NCBI RefSeq assembly: GCF_000981895.1
Contig: NZ_LATD01000073.1
Coordinates: 1-64,000, forward strand
Length of the DNA: 64,000 bases
Direction: 5' to 3'
DNA from: Streptomyces odonnellii
GTDB lineage: Bacteria > Actinomycetota > Actinomycetes > Streptomycetales > Streptomycetaceae
Shown: positions 42,851 to 52,886 of the stretch, piece after piece
Numbering within the stretch: the stretch's first letter is position 1
Layout of the letters: every line of letters begins with the position of its first letter
The notes under the pieces: model-generated
The model's database searches: none
Seen by the model: the letters and a program-made list of their open reading frames with translations, nothing else
Told to the model about the DNA's origin: nothing
Position numbers and translations under genes: made by a program

Positions 42851-45182
42851 TTGCGCTGCGCTCGTCGGGCGGCCGGTTCTACGGTGGGCGCATCGACCGG
42901 GCGCGAGGAACTGGTCGGCCGGCTGTTCAGGTGGTGTGCACGGGGCGGGTTCGGCGCCTGGCTGCTGCACGGGCCGGGCGGGCAGGGGAAAGCCGGCTGG
43001 CGTACCAGTTGTCGGACCGGCTGGCGGCGAGCGGCTGGGTGGTGCTCTGGCTGCGGGCCGACGGCGTGGCGGGACGGATCCGGGAACTGCGGGACGCCGC
43101 CAAGCGGCTGCTGGTCGTGGTCGACTACGCGGAGAACCGTGTCGATCAGCTCGCCGAGCTGGTCGACGCAGCGGCGGCCTACGACGGCGCGACGGCATTC
43201 AAGGTGCTCCTGCTGGCGCGGACGGCCGGTGCCTGGTGGGCTTGGGCCCAGGGCACGACGCGGCGCACCGAGGACTGGCTCGACGGCACACCGACCGTCG
43301 AACTGCCGCCGCTCCAGCCCGATCCGGCAGACCGCGCGGACGCGTACCGACGAGCGGTCGACGCCCTCACGGACGCGCTGCCGCAGGTGAGAGGCCTGGC
43401 GTCCACCGACTGCCCGACCCTCGGCGCGGCACTCGGCGCCGGTGAACGCCCGGGACAACTGGGCGTGCCCGGACTGGAGAACGCTCTCACCTTGCAGATG
43501 ACCGCGCTCGCCGATCTCCTCGACGCGGTCGGCGAAGACTCCGGTGACGGTCCCGGCGGGCCCCCCGACCGGCCCCCGGACGGAGTGGAGGACCGGGTAC
43601 TGGGACCGCCGTGCCGCGGTACTCGGACTGACTCCCGCGCTGAGCCCGGAAACCCTCGAAGCCGCCCTCGTCGCAGCCCAGTTGACCGGTGCGGCCTCCC
43701 CCGGCCAGGCGGACGAGGTCTGGCGGCGGCTGCCAGTGTTGGCCGACCAGGGCCGCGACCGCCGGGACGTGATCACGGCCTGGATCGGCTCTCTCTACCC
43801 GTCGGTCGTCCCGGGCCGTCTCTGGTCCGGGCTCCATCCCGACCGGCTCGCCGAACGCATGGCAGGCCGCCTACTCGATGCCGATCCCGGCCTGGCCGAA
43901 CACCTGGCCGCGGGCGCCGACGAGCAGCAGGGCGGCCGGCTCCTCACCGTCTACAGCCGGGCCGCCGCCCACCCCGTCTTCCGGGGCCGGCTGGTTCAGC
44001 CTCTGGTCGAGCTGTGCCTGCGGTACCACCACCGGCTGGCCGGGCCTCTTGTCGCCACCGCCACACAGACCCGCCACCCCGACCCGCTGGTCACGGCGCT
44101 CGGCCGAATCAGCGACGACCCGGACACCGCCCTCGCCGACCTTCAGGCGCTTGCCGACCAACTACCCGAGTTCAGCCGCCGCCTGGCCCTGTGGGCCGTC
44201 GGCCTCTCCCGCGTCCTGGCCGACCGGTACCGGTCCGCCGTGCGGGACGACCCCCCGCGCCCGGCCCGGCCTCGCCAAAGCCCTGAGCAACCTCGCGGGC
44301 CGGCTCGGCGCGATGGGCCGTCGGAAAGAGGCGCTGGCCGCCGCCACTGAGGCGGTGGACCTCTACCGTTCACTCGACGGCGACGAGCATGGCGTCCACG
44401 ACCAGGCCCTCGCCTCCGCGCTGAACATCCTCGCCAACCGGCAGGGAGACCTGGGGCGGTGGGCGGAGTTCGTGGTCACGGCGCAGGACGCGGTACGCCG
44501 CTACCGCGCCCTCACGAAGCAGCACGGCGAGCATCGCTGCGATCTCGCCATGGCACTCAGCAACCTCTCCGTCGGTCTGGGCCGGGTGGGCCGGCCGGAG
44601 GAAGGGCTGGCCGCCGCCGAGGAGGCTGTCCGCATCCGGCGGGACCTCGTACGCGACGATCTCGCCGGCCACCTGTCCGACCTCGCGATATCCCTGAACA
44701 ATCTCGCCAACCGGCTCAGCGTCCTGGGACGGTGGGACGAAAGCCTGGCCATCTCGCAGGAGGCCGTCGACCATTACCGTGCTCTCGCCCGCGACAAGCC
44801 CGACGCCTATCTGCCGTTCCTGGCCAGGTCGCTCAGCAATTACTCCGTCGACCTCGGCGAAGTACGGCGGGCGGATGAGGGGTTGTCCGCGGTCGAGGAC
44901 GCCATCCGCATCCGCAGGGACCTCGTCCGGGAGAACCCCACCGCTCATCTGCCGGGGCTCGTCGCCTCACTGCTCCACCTCGCCGAGGACCTGGGAGCGG
45001 CGGGGCGGCAGACGGAGGCCCTGGCCGCCGCCGAGGAGGCGGCACGCTACTACGGCGACCTCGCACGGGAGAACCCCGGAGCTTTCGACGACCTGCTTAG
45101 GGAGGTACGGGAGATCCTCCACAGCCTCCGCCCGACGCCTGCCGGGGCAACGGACGGTACGTCAGCCGACGCCTCGGCCTGA
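42851..45182 (+). pseudogene. STAND/NLR-like NTPase with TPR repeats, several frameshifts
   Basis: Collinear pieces of one gene of about 770 codons. STGREELVGRLFRWCARGGF and LLHGPGGQGK (Walker A) are in one frame. SRLAYQLSDRLAASGWVVLW, LLVVVDYAENRVDQLAELVD (Walker B) and LLLARTAG are in a second. YWDRRAAVLGLTPALSPETL and onward are in a third, and the TPR part ALSNLAGRLGAMGRRKEALA to LREVREILHSL is in a fourth. At least three indels are needed, one at Walker A itself. Intact relatives are signalling NTPases in conflict systems. The upstream membrane protein with amyloid-like motifs was probably its partner. Confidence 0.8.
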
Positions 45183-45201
45183 CACATGAGGGGCCATGTG
45201 T
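45182..45201 (+). terminator. Short hairpin after the STAND-TPR remnant
   Basis: ACACATG (45182-45188) and CATGTGT (45195-45201) form a 7-bp perfect stem with a 6-base loop AGGGGC, right at the stop codon. Weak but well placed. Confidence 0.45.
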
Positions 45202-45326
45202 TCCCCGGTGGCCAGGACCTCCGCGTAGAAGGCCAAACGTTTCCCGCCGGTCAGGGCGTCACCGACGGCGCCAACGGTCTGCGGGATCAGCGCGACCGTG
45301 CGGGCGGCGCAATACGGATCGGGCTG

Positions 45327-45980
45327 TCACGGCGTCGTCCCCTTCGGTCGTGAGTCGGGTGTCCTGCCCGAAACCGACACACCGACAGTGGGGCGGGTGG
45401 TGCGCGATCGTAGACGTTCTCCTTGTGGGCCGAACATGATGAGGTATTCGACGGGTTCGCCGGGTCCGGCGTTCGCGACTCCGTGGGCGGTGCGGGTGTC
45501 GAACTCGGCGGTGTCTCCGGCGGTCAGGATGAGGTCCTGGTCGCCGAGCGCGAGCCATAGCCGCCCGTACAGGACGCACAGCCATTCGTATCCGTCGTGG
45601 GAGACCTGCCGGGGCCGCGTCGGCGGTGTGTCGATGGCGGGCAGGACGTGTTTGTGGGCGTGCAGGCCTCCGACGTACCGGGTCAGCGGCAGCACGGCCT
45701 TGTCGTCGCCGGAACGCTGCGGTGCGGAAGCGCGCGGCTTGGCCGCCGTGACGGGTGTGGTGCCGGCCAGCTCGTCCAGGGAGATTTCGTACTCCTTCGC
45801 GAGTTGCAGCAGGACCTCCAGGGTGGGCTTGCGGCGGCCGGTCTCGATCCGCGACAGCGTGCTCGGCGAGATGCCCGTGGCACGGCTGACGCCGGTGAGT
45901 GTGGCGCCGCGCCGCTCGCGCGCGGCCCGCAGCCGGGGGCCCATCGCTGCCAGCGTGTCGGCTGTGTCGTTGTACGTCAC
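45327..45980 (-). CDS. XRE-cupin transcriptional regulator
   Basis: 217 residues. XRE HTH at about 15-75: GATLTGVSRATGISPSTLSR and TGRRKPTLEVLLQLAKEYEI. Cupin at about 115-190 with HDGYEWLCVLYGRLWLALGD and AGDTAEFDTRTAHGVANAG, the usual metal-site region of this sensor fold. It is divergent from the epoxide-hydrolase-like gene at 46124 with a 143-base gap and probably controls it. Confidence 0.92.
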   Translation of the reverse strand: MTYNDTADTLAAMGPRLRAARERRGATLTGVSRATGISPSTLSRIETGRRKPTLEVLLQLAKEYEISLDELAGTTPVTAAKPRASAPQRSGDDKAVLPLTRYVGGLHAHKHVLPAIDTPPTRPRQVSHDGYEWLCVLYGRLWLALGDQDLILTAGDTAEFDTRTAHGVANAGPGEPVEYLIMFGPQGERLRSRTTRPTVGVSVSGRTPDSRPKGTTP

Positions 45981-46123
45981 CGTGGCTCCGCTCTCTCCGG
46001 CCGTGCTGCTTCTACCACCCTGTCCTGCAAGTTTGCCAGAGTGGCAAGGGTTGTCGCGTCGGGCGGCTGCCGCGCCGCATGATCGGTGGGTAACCGAGAC
46101 CGCCCGTGAACCGAGGAGAAGTC

Positions 46124-47116
46124 ATGCACCAGCCCGCGCCGTCCGCCGACCTGCGCCACCGCATCATCGAGGCCCCCGCCGGGCGCCTGCACCTGGTCGA
46201 GCAGGGCAGCGGGCCGCTGGTCCTGCTCGTTCACGGCTTCCCCGAGTCCTGGTACTCCTGGCGTCGCCAGCTCCCGGCCCTCGCGGCGGCGGGTTACCGG
46301 GCCGTGGCGCTCGACGTACGCGGCTACGGCCGCTCCTCCAAGCCGGTCGCGACGGATGCCTACCGGATGCTCGACCTGGTCGAGGACAACGTCGCCCTCG
46401 TGCGCGCCCTCGGCGAGGAGATGGCAGTGGTCGCCGGCCACGACTGGGGCTCCAACATCGCGGCCGCCTCCGCTCTGCTCCACCCCGAGGTCTTCCGCGC
46501 CGTCGCCCTGCTGAGCGTCCCGTACGCGCCGCCCGGCGGCCCCCGCCCCACCGACATCTTCAGCCAGATCGGGGGCCCTGAGCAGGAGTTCTACGTCTCG
46601 TACTTCCAGGAGCCCGGCCGTGCCGAGGCGGAGATGGAGCCCGACGTACGGGGGTGGCTCGCGGGCTTCTACGCGGCCCTGTCCGCCGACACCATGCCTG
46701 CCCCGGGCGAGCTCGACCCGCACTTCGTGACCCGGGCCGGCGGCCGGCTGCGCGACCGCTTCCCCGTCGGCCCGCTTCCCGCCTGGCTGGGTGAGGACGA
46801 CCTCGATGTGTACGCGGGGGAGTTCGAGCGCACCGGCCTGACCGGCTCCCTCAACCGGTACCGCAACATGGACCGCGACTGGGAGGACCTCGCCCCCTAC
46901 CGCGGCGCCCCGATCAAGCAGCCGTCCCTGTTCATCGGCGGCGCCCTGGACGCGTCCACGACCTGGATGGCCGACGCCATCGACGCGTACCCCGCCACCC
47001 TCCCCGGCCTGGCCGCCTCCCACATCCTGGACGGCTGCGGGCACTGGATCCAGCAGGAACGCCCCGAGGAAGTCAACCGCCTGCTGACCGGCTGGCTCGG
47101 CTCCCTACAGGGCTGA
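46124..47116 (+). CDS. Alpha/beta hydrolase, epoxide-hydrolase-like
   Basis: 330 residues from the ATG at 46124 (GAGGAG upstream). The oxyanion segment LVHGFPESWYSWRRQ with HGFPE, nucleophile in AGHDWGSN (Asp, as in epoxide hydrolases and dehalogenases) and His in DGCGHWIQQERPEE are all present. The lid includes SLNRYRNMDRDW, whose Tyr could activate an epoxide. The substrate is unknown. It is the likely target of the divergent XRE-cupin regulator. Confidence 0.9.
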   Translation: MHQPAPSADLRHRIIEAPAGRLHLVEQGSGPLVLLVHGFPESWYSWRRQLPALAAAGYRAVALDVRGYGRSSKPVATDAYRMLDLVEDNVALVRALGEEMAVVAGHDWGSNIAAASALLHPEVFRAVALLSVPYAPPGGPRPTDIFSQIGGPEQEFYVSYFQEPGRAEAEMEPDVRGWLAGFYAALSADTMPAPGELDPHFVTRAGGRLRDRFPVGPLPAWLGEDDLDVYAGEFERTGLTGSLNRYRNMDRDWEDLAPYRGAPIKQPSLFIGGALDASTTWMADAIDAYPATLPGLAASHILDGCGHWIQQERPEEVNRLLTGWLGSLQG

Positions 47117-47148
47117 ACACGGGGCTGGCCGGGGCCGCCGAGACTCCA

Positions 47149-47757
47149 CTATGTGATGGGAAAATCGAAATAGGTGTCCGGATAAGGTTCGTCTTTGAGT
47201 GTGTAATGCCACCACTCGCAATCGTACGCACTGAAACCGCACGTCTCCATGATGGACCGAAGGCACTGGCGGCTCCTCGCTTCGGCATGCGTGATCCCCT
47301 TTGCTCCATGATGTGAGATGGAATCCATCCGATCATGGTCACCGCCCATGGGAGCGAGCTCACCGGTGGCCAGTACGTAGAGCGTCAGGTCAACGGTGCC
47401 GCCCCGGCTGTGACCTGATCTGGCGGCCACGTATCCCATTTCGAAGATCTCGGCCCTGGCGATATTCGGGTAGTGCCGTGGTTTTGTCCGGCCGTCCTCC
47501 GGTTGTTCAGACCAGCGCAGAAAGCAGTCAACGGCGCGCTGTGGGCGATAACCGTCCCAGAGCAGCAAGCCGAAACCGATGGATTCGGCCTTCTCTCGCG
47601 CTCGTTCCAGGGCCGTGCACAAAGCCCTTGTGCCGACGATCCGATTGGCCTGATATCCGTCCACCGGCTTGCCGGTGAAGTTGTCCCACGTGGCGTACTT
47701 GGCATCCCAGCGTATTCCGGGTGCCAGCTCGTCCACAAAGACGAAGTCCTCCTTCAT
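47149..47757 (-). CDS. vanX: D-alanyl-D-alanine dipeptidase VanX
   Basis: 202 residues, full length for VanX. It cleaves D-Ala-D-Ala so that glycopeptide-resistant peptidoglycan ending in D-Lac can be built. Key residues fall at the same numbers as in the known enzyme: Arg71 (DGYRPQRAVD), zinc ligands His116 and Asp123 (SGHSRGGTVDLTL) and His184 with catalytic Glu181 (EWWHYTL). Its start overlaps the stop of the vanH-vanA remnant (ATGA), keeping the vanHAX order. The gene looks intact although the ligase it needs is gone from this operon; expressed alone it would waste D-Ala-D-Ala. Confidence 0.95.
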   Translation of the reverse strand: MKEDFVFVDELAPGIRWDAKYATWDNFTGKPVDGYQANRIVGTRALCTALERAREKAESIGFGLLLWDGYRPQRAVDCFLRWSEQPEDGRTKPRHYPNIARAEIFEMGYVAARSGHSRGGTVDLTLYVLATGELAPMGGDHDRMDSISHHGAKGITHAEARSRQCLRSIMETCGFSAYDCEWWHYTLKDEPYPDTYFDFPIT

Positions 47758-48296
47758 CGGCTTTTCCCTGTCAATGCCAGCGAGACCGTCCGGTCGATCA
47801 CTTCACCGAGCGGCACCCCGGCGGCGGCCTCGGGTAACGGCTGTACGACGACAGTCAGATCGCGCAGCTCTCCCCCACGCGTATCACTCAGTCTGTAATC
47901 GCACATTTCTGCACGGCGGATGATGGATTTTGCATCCCGCACCATCATCAACAGTGTGTAGTCGACCACGCCGTCCGGCGAGTAGGTGACGTTTTCAACT
48001 GAAATTCCGACGCTGTCGGCGTATTCCACATCGATATGGTCGTACCCGATGCTGCGCGTGGAGATATACGTCACGCCGGCTTGACGAAGCGCAAGAAGAG
48101 TGGCCTTTGTGACGGGACTCTTGTGGCCGACGCTGATACATCGGCCTCCGGATGCCAGTTCAATATCGGCTTCGGATACCGGTGCCTCTGTGATAGTCAG
48201 CGTTACGCCGAAGCGAGGCGCCAACTCTCGGAACAGTACGGCCTCATCCGGGCCGCACCCATAGACGGTGATGCGGCGCGTTTCGCTGTCGGTCAT
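47754..48296 (-). pseudogene. vanH-vanA in-frame deletion fusion
   Basis: 180 residues. Residues 1-150 are the N-terminal half of VanH, the D-lactate dehydrogenase: GGRCISVGHKSPVTKATLLA, STRSIGYDHIDVEYAD and RLSDTRGGELRDLTV. The last about 24 residues (AAAGVPLGEVIDRTVSLAL) match instead the C-terminal end of VanA, the D-Ala-D-Lac ligase. The VanH NAD-binding core and nearly all of VanA, about 1.5 kb, are missing between them while the frame is kept. Neither activity can remain. The start has TGGAGG upstream, and vanX is still coupled, so the deletion left transcription and translation of vanX possible. Confidence 0.82.
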
Positions 48297-48360
48297 GCCT
48301 CCAGTCAAAGAGGCGTGGTGTTGCCGGAACGTATCTGGTTCTCGATACGCCGCCGATATA
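48297..48360 (-). promoter_or_regulatory. VanR-type promoter/operator upstream of vanH
   Basis: CGTATC-N8-GATACG inverted repeat at 48330-48349 inside a block of about 60 bases nearly identical to the region upstream of vanK (51844-51908). Shared sequence at two van promoters suggests the binding site of the regulator VanR. murF2 reads away from the same gap on the other strand. Confidence 0.7.
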
Positions 48361-48403
48361 CCGCGGCGCCTTGAATGGGGCGCATGACCAACAGGGAAAC
48401 AGC

Positions 48404-49748
48404 ATGATCCCCCTCCGCCTCGGCGAGATCGCCGAGATCGTCGGCGGAAAGGCCGAGGGCGACAGCTCCGTGACCGTCACCGCGCCGACCGTGCTCGACG
48501 GCCGACAGGCCGAGCCGGGCGGCCTCTTCGTCGCCTTCACCGGCGAGCACAACGACGGCCACGACTACGCCGGCCAGGCCGCCCGGGCCGGCGCGGTGGC
48601 TGCGCTCGGCTCCCGGCCCACACCGCTTCCCACCGTCGTCGTCAAGGACGCCCGGGCCGCGCTGCGGGCACTGGCCACCCACGTCGCGGCCCAACTGAGC
48701 GACGGGCTGACCGTGGTCGGGCTGACCGGTTCCCAGGGCAAGACCGGGACCAAGGACCTGCTGGCGGCTGTCCTGTCGAACGCCGCGCCGACGATCGCCA
48801 CGATCGGCTCGCTCAACAACGAGCTCGGCGTGCCGCTCACCATGCTGCGCGCCGACGCGGCCACCCGGTTCCTCGTACTGGAGATGGGAGCACGCCGTAT
48901 CGGCGACATCGCCGCGCTCACCCGCCTGGTCACCCCCGATATCGCCGTCGTCCTCAACGTCGGCCGGGCCCACCTCGGCGAGTTCGGGTCACGCGCGGCC
49001 ATCGCCCGGACCAAGGGCGAGCTGGTGCGGGGGATGGCGCCCGGCGGCACCGCCGTCCTGAACGGCGACGATCCCCGGGTGGTCGGGATGCGCTCGCTCA
49101 CCGACAATCCGGTGCAGACCTTCGGCCGGGCGGAACACACCGACGTACGGGCGCTCGGCCTGGCCCTCGACCGGCTCGGCCGCCCGTCCTTCACGCTGCG
49201 GACCGCCAATGCCTCGGCTTCCTGCGCACTGCCGTTGGTGGGCGGCCACCAAGCGCTCAACGCGTCGGCTGCCGCGGCTGCGGGTCTGGCGGCCGACGTA
49301 CCCCTCGACGTGGCCACGGCGTCGCTGGCCACGGCCTCGCTGTCGAAGTGGCGCATGGAACTGCGCGACCTCGCCGGTGGCGCGACGCTGCTCAACGACT
49401 CCTACAACGCCAACCCCGACTCGACCCGCGCCGCCCTGGACGCGCTCGCGGCGATCGAGGGCAGGCGCCGTATCGCCGTCCTCGGCGAGATGCTCGAACT
49501 CGGCGACGACAGTGAAGCCGAGCACCACGCCGTCGGGGAGTACGCCGCCTCCCGGGCCGACGTGGTGGCCCCGGTCGGCGAAGCCGCCCGGCCGATCGCC
49601 GACGCCACGGGCGAACGGTCGCTGACACTGACCGACAACGACGCGGCCGTCGACTGGCTGCGCCGCCACCTCACCGCAGTCGATGTGGTGCTCGTTCAAG
49701 GCCTCCCGCGGGGCGCGCCTCGACGAGGTCGCCGCAGCGCTTGCGTAG
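48404..49748 (+). pseudogene. MurF paralogue of the van island, frameshifted near its end
   Basis: UDP-MurNAc-tripeptide:D-Ala-D-X ligase type. N-terminal [23 protein letters not shown]-binding [13 protein letters not shown] (about 108-120), [38 protein letters not shown] and [19 protein letters not shown] are intact. Near 49695 one extra base in GTTCAAGGCC shifts the frame; without it the protein would end [17 protein letters not shown] at 49748. MurF copies beside vanHAX are known in glycopeptide-resistant actinomycetes and favour D-Ala-D-Lac. As read, translation runs on into the downstream methyltransferase frame. This may be a sequencing error or real decay like the rest of the island. 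Confidence 0.82.
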
Positions 49749-49999
49749 CCGACGACGCGCGGGCGAGAGCGTGCTCCGGGGCGTCGGCGTACACCCGGGG
49801 CCAGCGACCTTCTGGTGGAAGGGCTTGCCGATGTCACCTACGAAGGCCCATACGTCGGTGCTACGACGGTATAACCGGGACACCGTTCAGACCGTCAATC
49901 CGATGGCGTGACCGTACGGCGTGGCCAGAGCAACACCCCGCGCGTCAGCACCCCGCCCACGGTCCACTGCCAACTCCTCGCTCGTCCTATCGTTGGCTG

Positions 50000-50722
50000 A
50001 TGCGCGCACAACCTGTTGACCGACCGGCCGATCTCGACGTGGTTCGCGAGTCCTATGACCGCGTGGCCGACAACTACGCCCACATGGTGGCGACGACGGG
50101 GGTCGGCGACATCTGTCGCCATCCATGGCTCAAGGCATCGATCGACGCTTTCGCCGACACCGTGAGGGAGCTCGGGCCCGTCCTCGACGTCGGCTGCGGA
50201 CCCGGAACGGTTACGGCCTACCTCGCCGAACGCGGACTCGACGTGTCCGGAGTCGATCTCTCACCCCGCATGATCGAGAACGCGCGCCGACTTCATCCGC
50301 ACTGCCGCTTCAGCGTCGCCTCTGCCACCGACCTCGACCTTGACGAAGCGTCCCTCGGCGGCGTGCTCGGGTGGTGGTCGCTGTTCAACCTCCCCCGTGA
50401 GGTCCTCCCCCAGGTACTCGCCCTGTTCGCACGCGCGTTGAAGCCGGGCGGGCACTTCATCACCGCGACACACGTCGGCGACGGAGACGCTGTCCGCACC
50501 GAGGCTTACGGGGGCGTGCCCGTTAGCTGGACGACACACAAATGGCGGCCGGAGCAATTTGTGGACCTGATCGAGCAGGCCGGCCTGCACCCGGTCGCCG
50601 AACTCCGGCTCGCCCCGGAGGAGTACAGCGGGCCGGGCCTGGTCGTCATGGCCAGGCGCCCCGGCTGGCAATCAGGCGCGGGAAGCGGCGCGGGGGTTCA
50701 GCGCCCGCGCCGCCTCATGTAG
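50000..50722 (+). CDS. Class I SAM-dependent methyltransferase
   Basis: 240 residues from the ATG at 50000. SAM-binding motif [20 protein letters not shown] (about 52-71), acidic loop [14 protein letters not shown], then [20 protein letters not shown] and [17 protein letters not shown]. The N-terminus [14 protein letters not shown] is typical of small-molecule methyltransferases. The substrate is unknown. The stop overlaps the 3' end of vanK by 25 bases on the opposite strand. Upstream, the frameshifted murF frame happens to be in register and open. Confidence 0.85.
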   Translation: MRAQPVDRPADLDVVRESYDRVADNYAHMVATTGVGDICRHPWLKASIDAFADTVRELGPVLDVGCGPGTVTAYLAERGLDVSGVDLSPRMIENARRLHPHCRFSVASATDLDLDEASLGGVLGWWSLFNLPREVLPQVLALFARALKPGGHFITATHVGDGDAVRTEAYGGVPVSWTTHKWRPEQFVDLIEQAGLHPVAELRLAPEEYSGPGLVVMARRPGWQSGAGSGAGVQRPRRLM

Positions 50723-51843
50723 AGGTCGAAGGCCCAGTAGACCATCGGGCGCAGCGGCAGGTCCCACTCGCCGACGTAACGCACCGCCTGACCACCGGTG
50801 CCGACCTTGAACTGGATCAGTCCGACGTGCGAGTCGTGGGCGTCGAGGGTCGGGGGGATACCGCGCAGGTCATAGACGTCGCAGCTGGCCGCAAGGGAGT
50901 CGCGGATCATCGCCCACTGGGAGGCGTTGGAGCCGCGCACCTCGCGCTTCTCGGTGGCGGAGGCACCGTAGGCGTACACCGCGTGGGCGCCGACGCGGAC
51001 CAGGATGGTGGCGGCGACCAAATCGCCCTGGTGGTGGGCCAGGTAGAGCTTGATCCGCTCTGGGTCCTCGGCACGCAGCGCCGCGAACATGGTCTCGAAG
51101 TAGCGCAGCGGCCGGGGCGTGAAACGGTCGCGCTCGGCGGTGTGGACGTAGAGGTCGTGGAACGCCTTCAGGTCCTCGCCGACCGTGACATTGACTCCCT
51201 CCTTGGCCGCCTTCTTGATGTTGCGGCGCCAGAGCTGGTTCATGCCCCTGAGCAAGTCGTCCTCGGTCCTGCCGGCCAGCGGAATCTCGTACTTGAACTG
51301 CGGATGCCCAACCCCGAAGCCGTCCTCCGGGTTCTGCGGCAGCCAGCCGGCGTCACTGAGCTGACCGGTCACACGGGCGCCGACCGAGTCGTCCCACTGG
51401 CTGGGCATGTCGGTGAGCCGCTTGATGCCCGGATCGGCGATGCCCTCCTTGACCTGGGCGGCGCTCCAGACATTGGTGTACACCGGCGGGCCGAGCCGGA
51501 TCGCGAACGCGCCGTGTGCCTTGAGATACGCCGCCAGCGGATCGAGCCACATGTCGATCGCACCGGTCCAGTCGATGACCGGGCCCTCGGGCAGATAGGC
51601 CAGTGTGAAGCGGTCGAGCCGCGGCACCGGCCGGTGCAGGACGAGCCCGGCACCGACCAGCCGCCGACCGTCGAACCAGCCGAGGGACTCGAGGCGCCAC
51701 TCGGTCTTGACACGAGCCCATGCCGGTGTCTGCAGGAAGCTGACCGACCGCTGTGTCCGTACGAATGCCAAGTGCTCTGCGGCGCTGATCGGTTCGACGG
51801 TCAGGCGCACGCCCGCTGTTCGTGCTGGTTCGCTGTAGTACAT
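50698..51843 (-). CDS. vanK: FemX-family peptidyltransferase VanK
   Basis: 381 residues from the ATG at 51843 (GAGGG upstream). Fem/MurM-type tandem GNAT fold: [80 protein letters not shown] and [20 protein letters not shown]. In S. coelicolor VanK adds the Gly branch to D-Lac-ending cell-wall precursors and is essential for inducible vancomycin resistance. The gene looks complete. It is divergent from vanR and shares its promoter block with vanH. Confidence 0.92.
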   Translation of the reverse strand: MYYSEPARTAGVRLTVEPISAAEHLAFVRTQRSVSFLQTPAWARVKTEWRLESLGWFDGRRLVGAGLVLHRPVPRLDRFTLAYLPEGPVIDWTGAIDMWLDPLAAYLKAHGAFAIRLGPPVYTNVWSAAQVKEGIADPGIKRLTDMPSQWDDSVGARVTGQLSDAGWLPQNPEDGFGVGHPQFKYEIPLAGRTEDDLLRGMNQLWRRNIKKAAKEGVNVTVGEDLKAFHDLYVHTAERDRFTPRPLRYFETMFAALRAEDPERIKLYLAHHQGDLVAATILVRVGAHAVYAYGASATEKREVRGSNASQWAMIRDSLAASCDVYDLRGIPPTLDAHDSHVGLIQFKVGTGGQAVRYVGEWDLPLRPMVYWAFDLYMRRRGR

Positions 51844-51908
51844 GCCCTCAGTCAAGGCGGCGTGGCGTTGTCGGCATGTATCCGGTTCTCGATACGCCGA
51901 CGATATGT
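51844..51908 (-). promoter_or_regulatory. VanR-type promoter/operator upstream of vanK
   Basis: GTATC-N8-GATAC at 51878-51895 within a block almost identical to 48297-48360; the shared core includes GGTTCTCGATACGCCG. It lies in the gap between vanK and the divergent vanR remnant and probably served both. Confidence 0.7.
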
Positions 51909-51930
51909 GCTGACTCGTGGCCTCGAGAAC

Positions 51931-51991
51931 ATGCGTGTCTTGATCGTCGAGGACGAACCCAATCCCGCGGAAGCCATCAGCGATGGCCTAG
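51931..51991 (+). pseudogene. vanR: vanR response regulator, 5' fragment
   Basis: MRVLIVEDEPNPAEAISDGL is the start of an OmpR-type response regulator with the acidic pocket (VEDE). It is cut by the IS5-family element exactly at CTAG (51988-51991). The continuation is found on the far side at 53323. Confidence 0.85.
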
Positions 51992-52028
51992 GGCGTTTCT
52001 TTGCGATCATCGGATCGTTGGTCTGCCT

Positions 52029-52873
52029 GTGCCGTTGACTGACGCGCAGTGGGCGCGAATAGAGCCGTTGTTGCCTGATCGGACGCCGAGGCGGGGCGGG
52101 CGGTGGCGTGATCATCGACAGGTGATCGATGCGATCGCCTGGAAGTTCCGGACGGGGTCCCATTGGGTGAACCTGCCCGCCGAGTACGGCTCGTGGAAGG
52201 GCGTCTATACACGGCTAAGAAACTGGGCCATCGATGGCACTTGGGAGCGTGTGTTTACCGCGCTTCTCGTCCAGGCCGATGCCGACGGCGACCTGGACTG
52301 GGTCGTTGCGGTTGACTCCACCATCGTGCGCGTTCACCAGCACGCTGCCGGCGCTCGCAAAAAGGGGCCCCGGCCGAGGAGCCAGGCGACCATGCCGTCG
52401 GCCGCTCCCGCGGTGGGCTGACCACGAAGATTCACCTCGCCGCCGACAGCAACTGTCGGCCGCTGGCCTTCGTGCTCACCGCCGACCAGGCCGGTGACGC
52501 ACCCGCTTTCGTAGAGGTGATGGGCCGCCTGCGTGTCCCGCGCCGGCGCAGACGACCTCGCACCAGGCCGGATGTGGTCCTAGCCGACAAGGCGTACTCC
52601 TCACGCGCCATTCGTGAGCACCTGAGCAAGCGCGGCATCCGGGCGGTGATTCCGGTTGCGGCGGACCAGCGGGGCCACCGCCTTCGTCGAGGCAGCCTCG
52701 GCGGTCGCCCACCCGCCTTCGACCGTGAGGCATACAAGCAGCGTAATACGGTCGAGCGGTGCATCAATCGGCTGAAGCAGTGGCGCGGCATCGCCACCCG
52801 TTACGAGAAGACCGCCACGGTCTACGGCGCCGGCCTCCTCATCGCGGGCATCTTCCTCTGGCCTGCCCGCTGA
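52029..52873 (+). CDS. IS5-family transposase made by -1 ribosomal frameshifting
   Basis: The first frame (52029-52421, GTG start) gives LTDAQWARIEPLLPD, GVYTRLRNWAIDGTWERVF and VVAVDSTIVRVHQHA with the first catalytic Asp. At AAAAAGGGG (52359-52367) the reading shifts by -1 into a frame that continues GDHAVGRSRGGLTTKIHLAA, DVVLADKAYSSRAIREHL (second Asp) and RNTVERCINRLKQWRGIATR (Glu), ending at 52873. This A5G4 slippery site and split are usual for the IS427 group of IS5. Nothing else is broken, so the element is probably active. Confidence 0.9.
52359..52367 (+). promoter_or_regulatory. Programmed -1 frameshift site of the IS5 transposase
   Basis: AAAAAGGGG directly after the VHQHAAGAR codons. 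The -1 frame downstream is open through to the second half of the transposase, and the zero frame stops at 52421. Confidence 0.75.
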
Positions 52874-52886
52874 ACGAACAAGCAGA

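Noticed and set aside
48371-50722. A single 783-residue MurF-methyltransferase fusion protein
   Set aside because: The MurF C-terminus continues in another frame to a proper stop at 49748, and the 80 residues between the two domains are low-complexity. A one-base insertion explains the open frame better than a true fusion.
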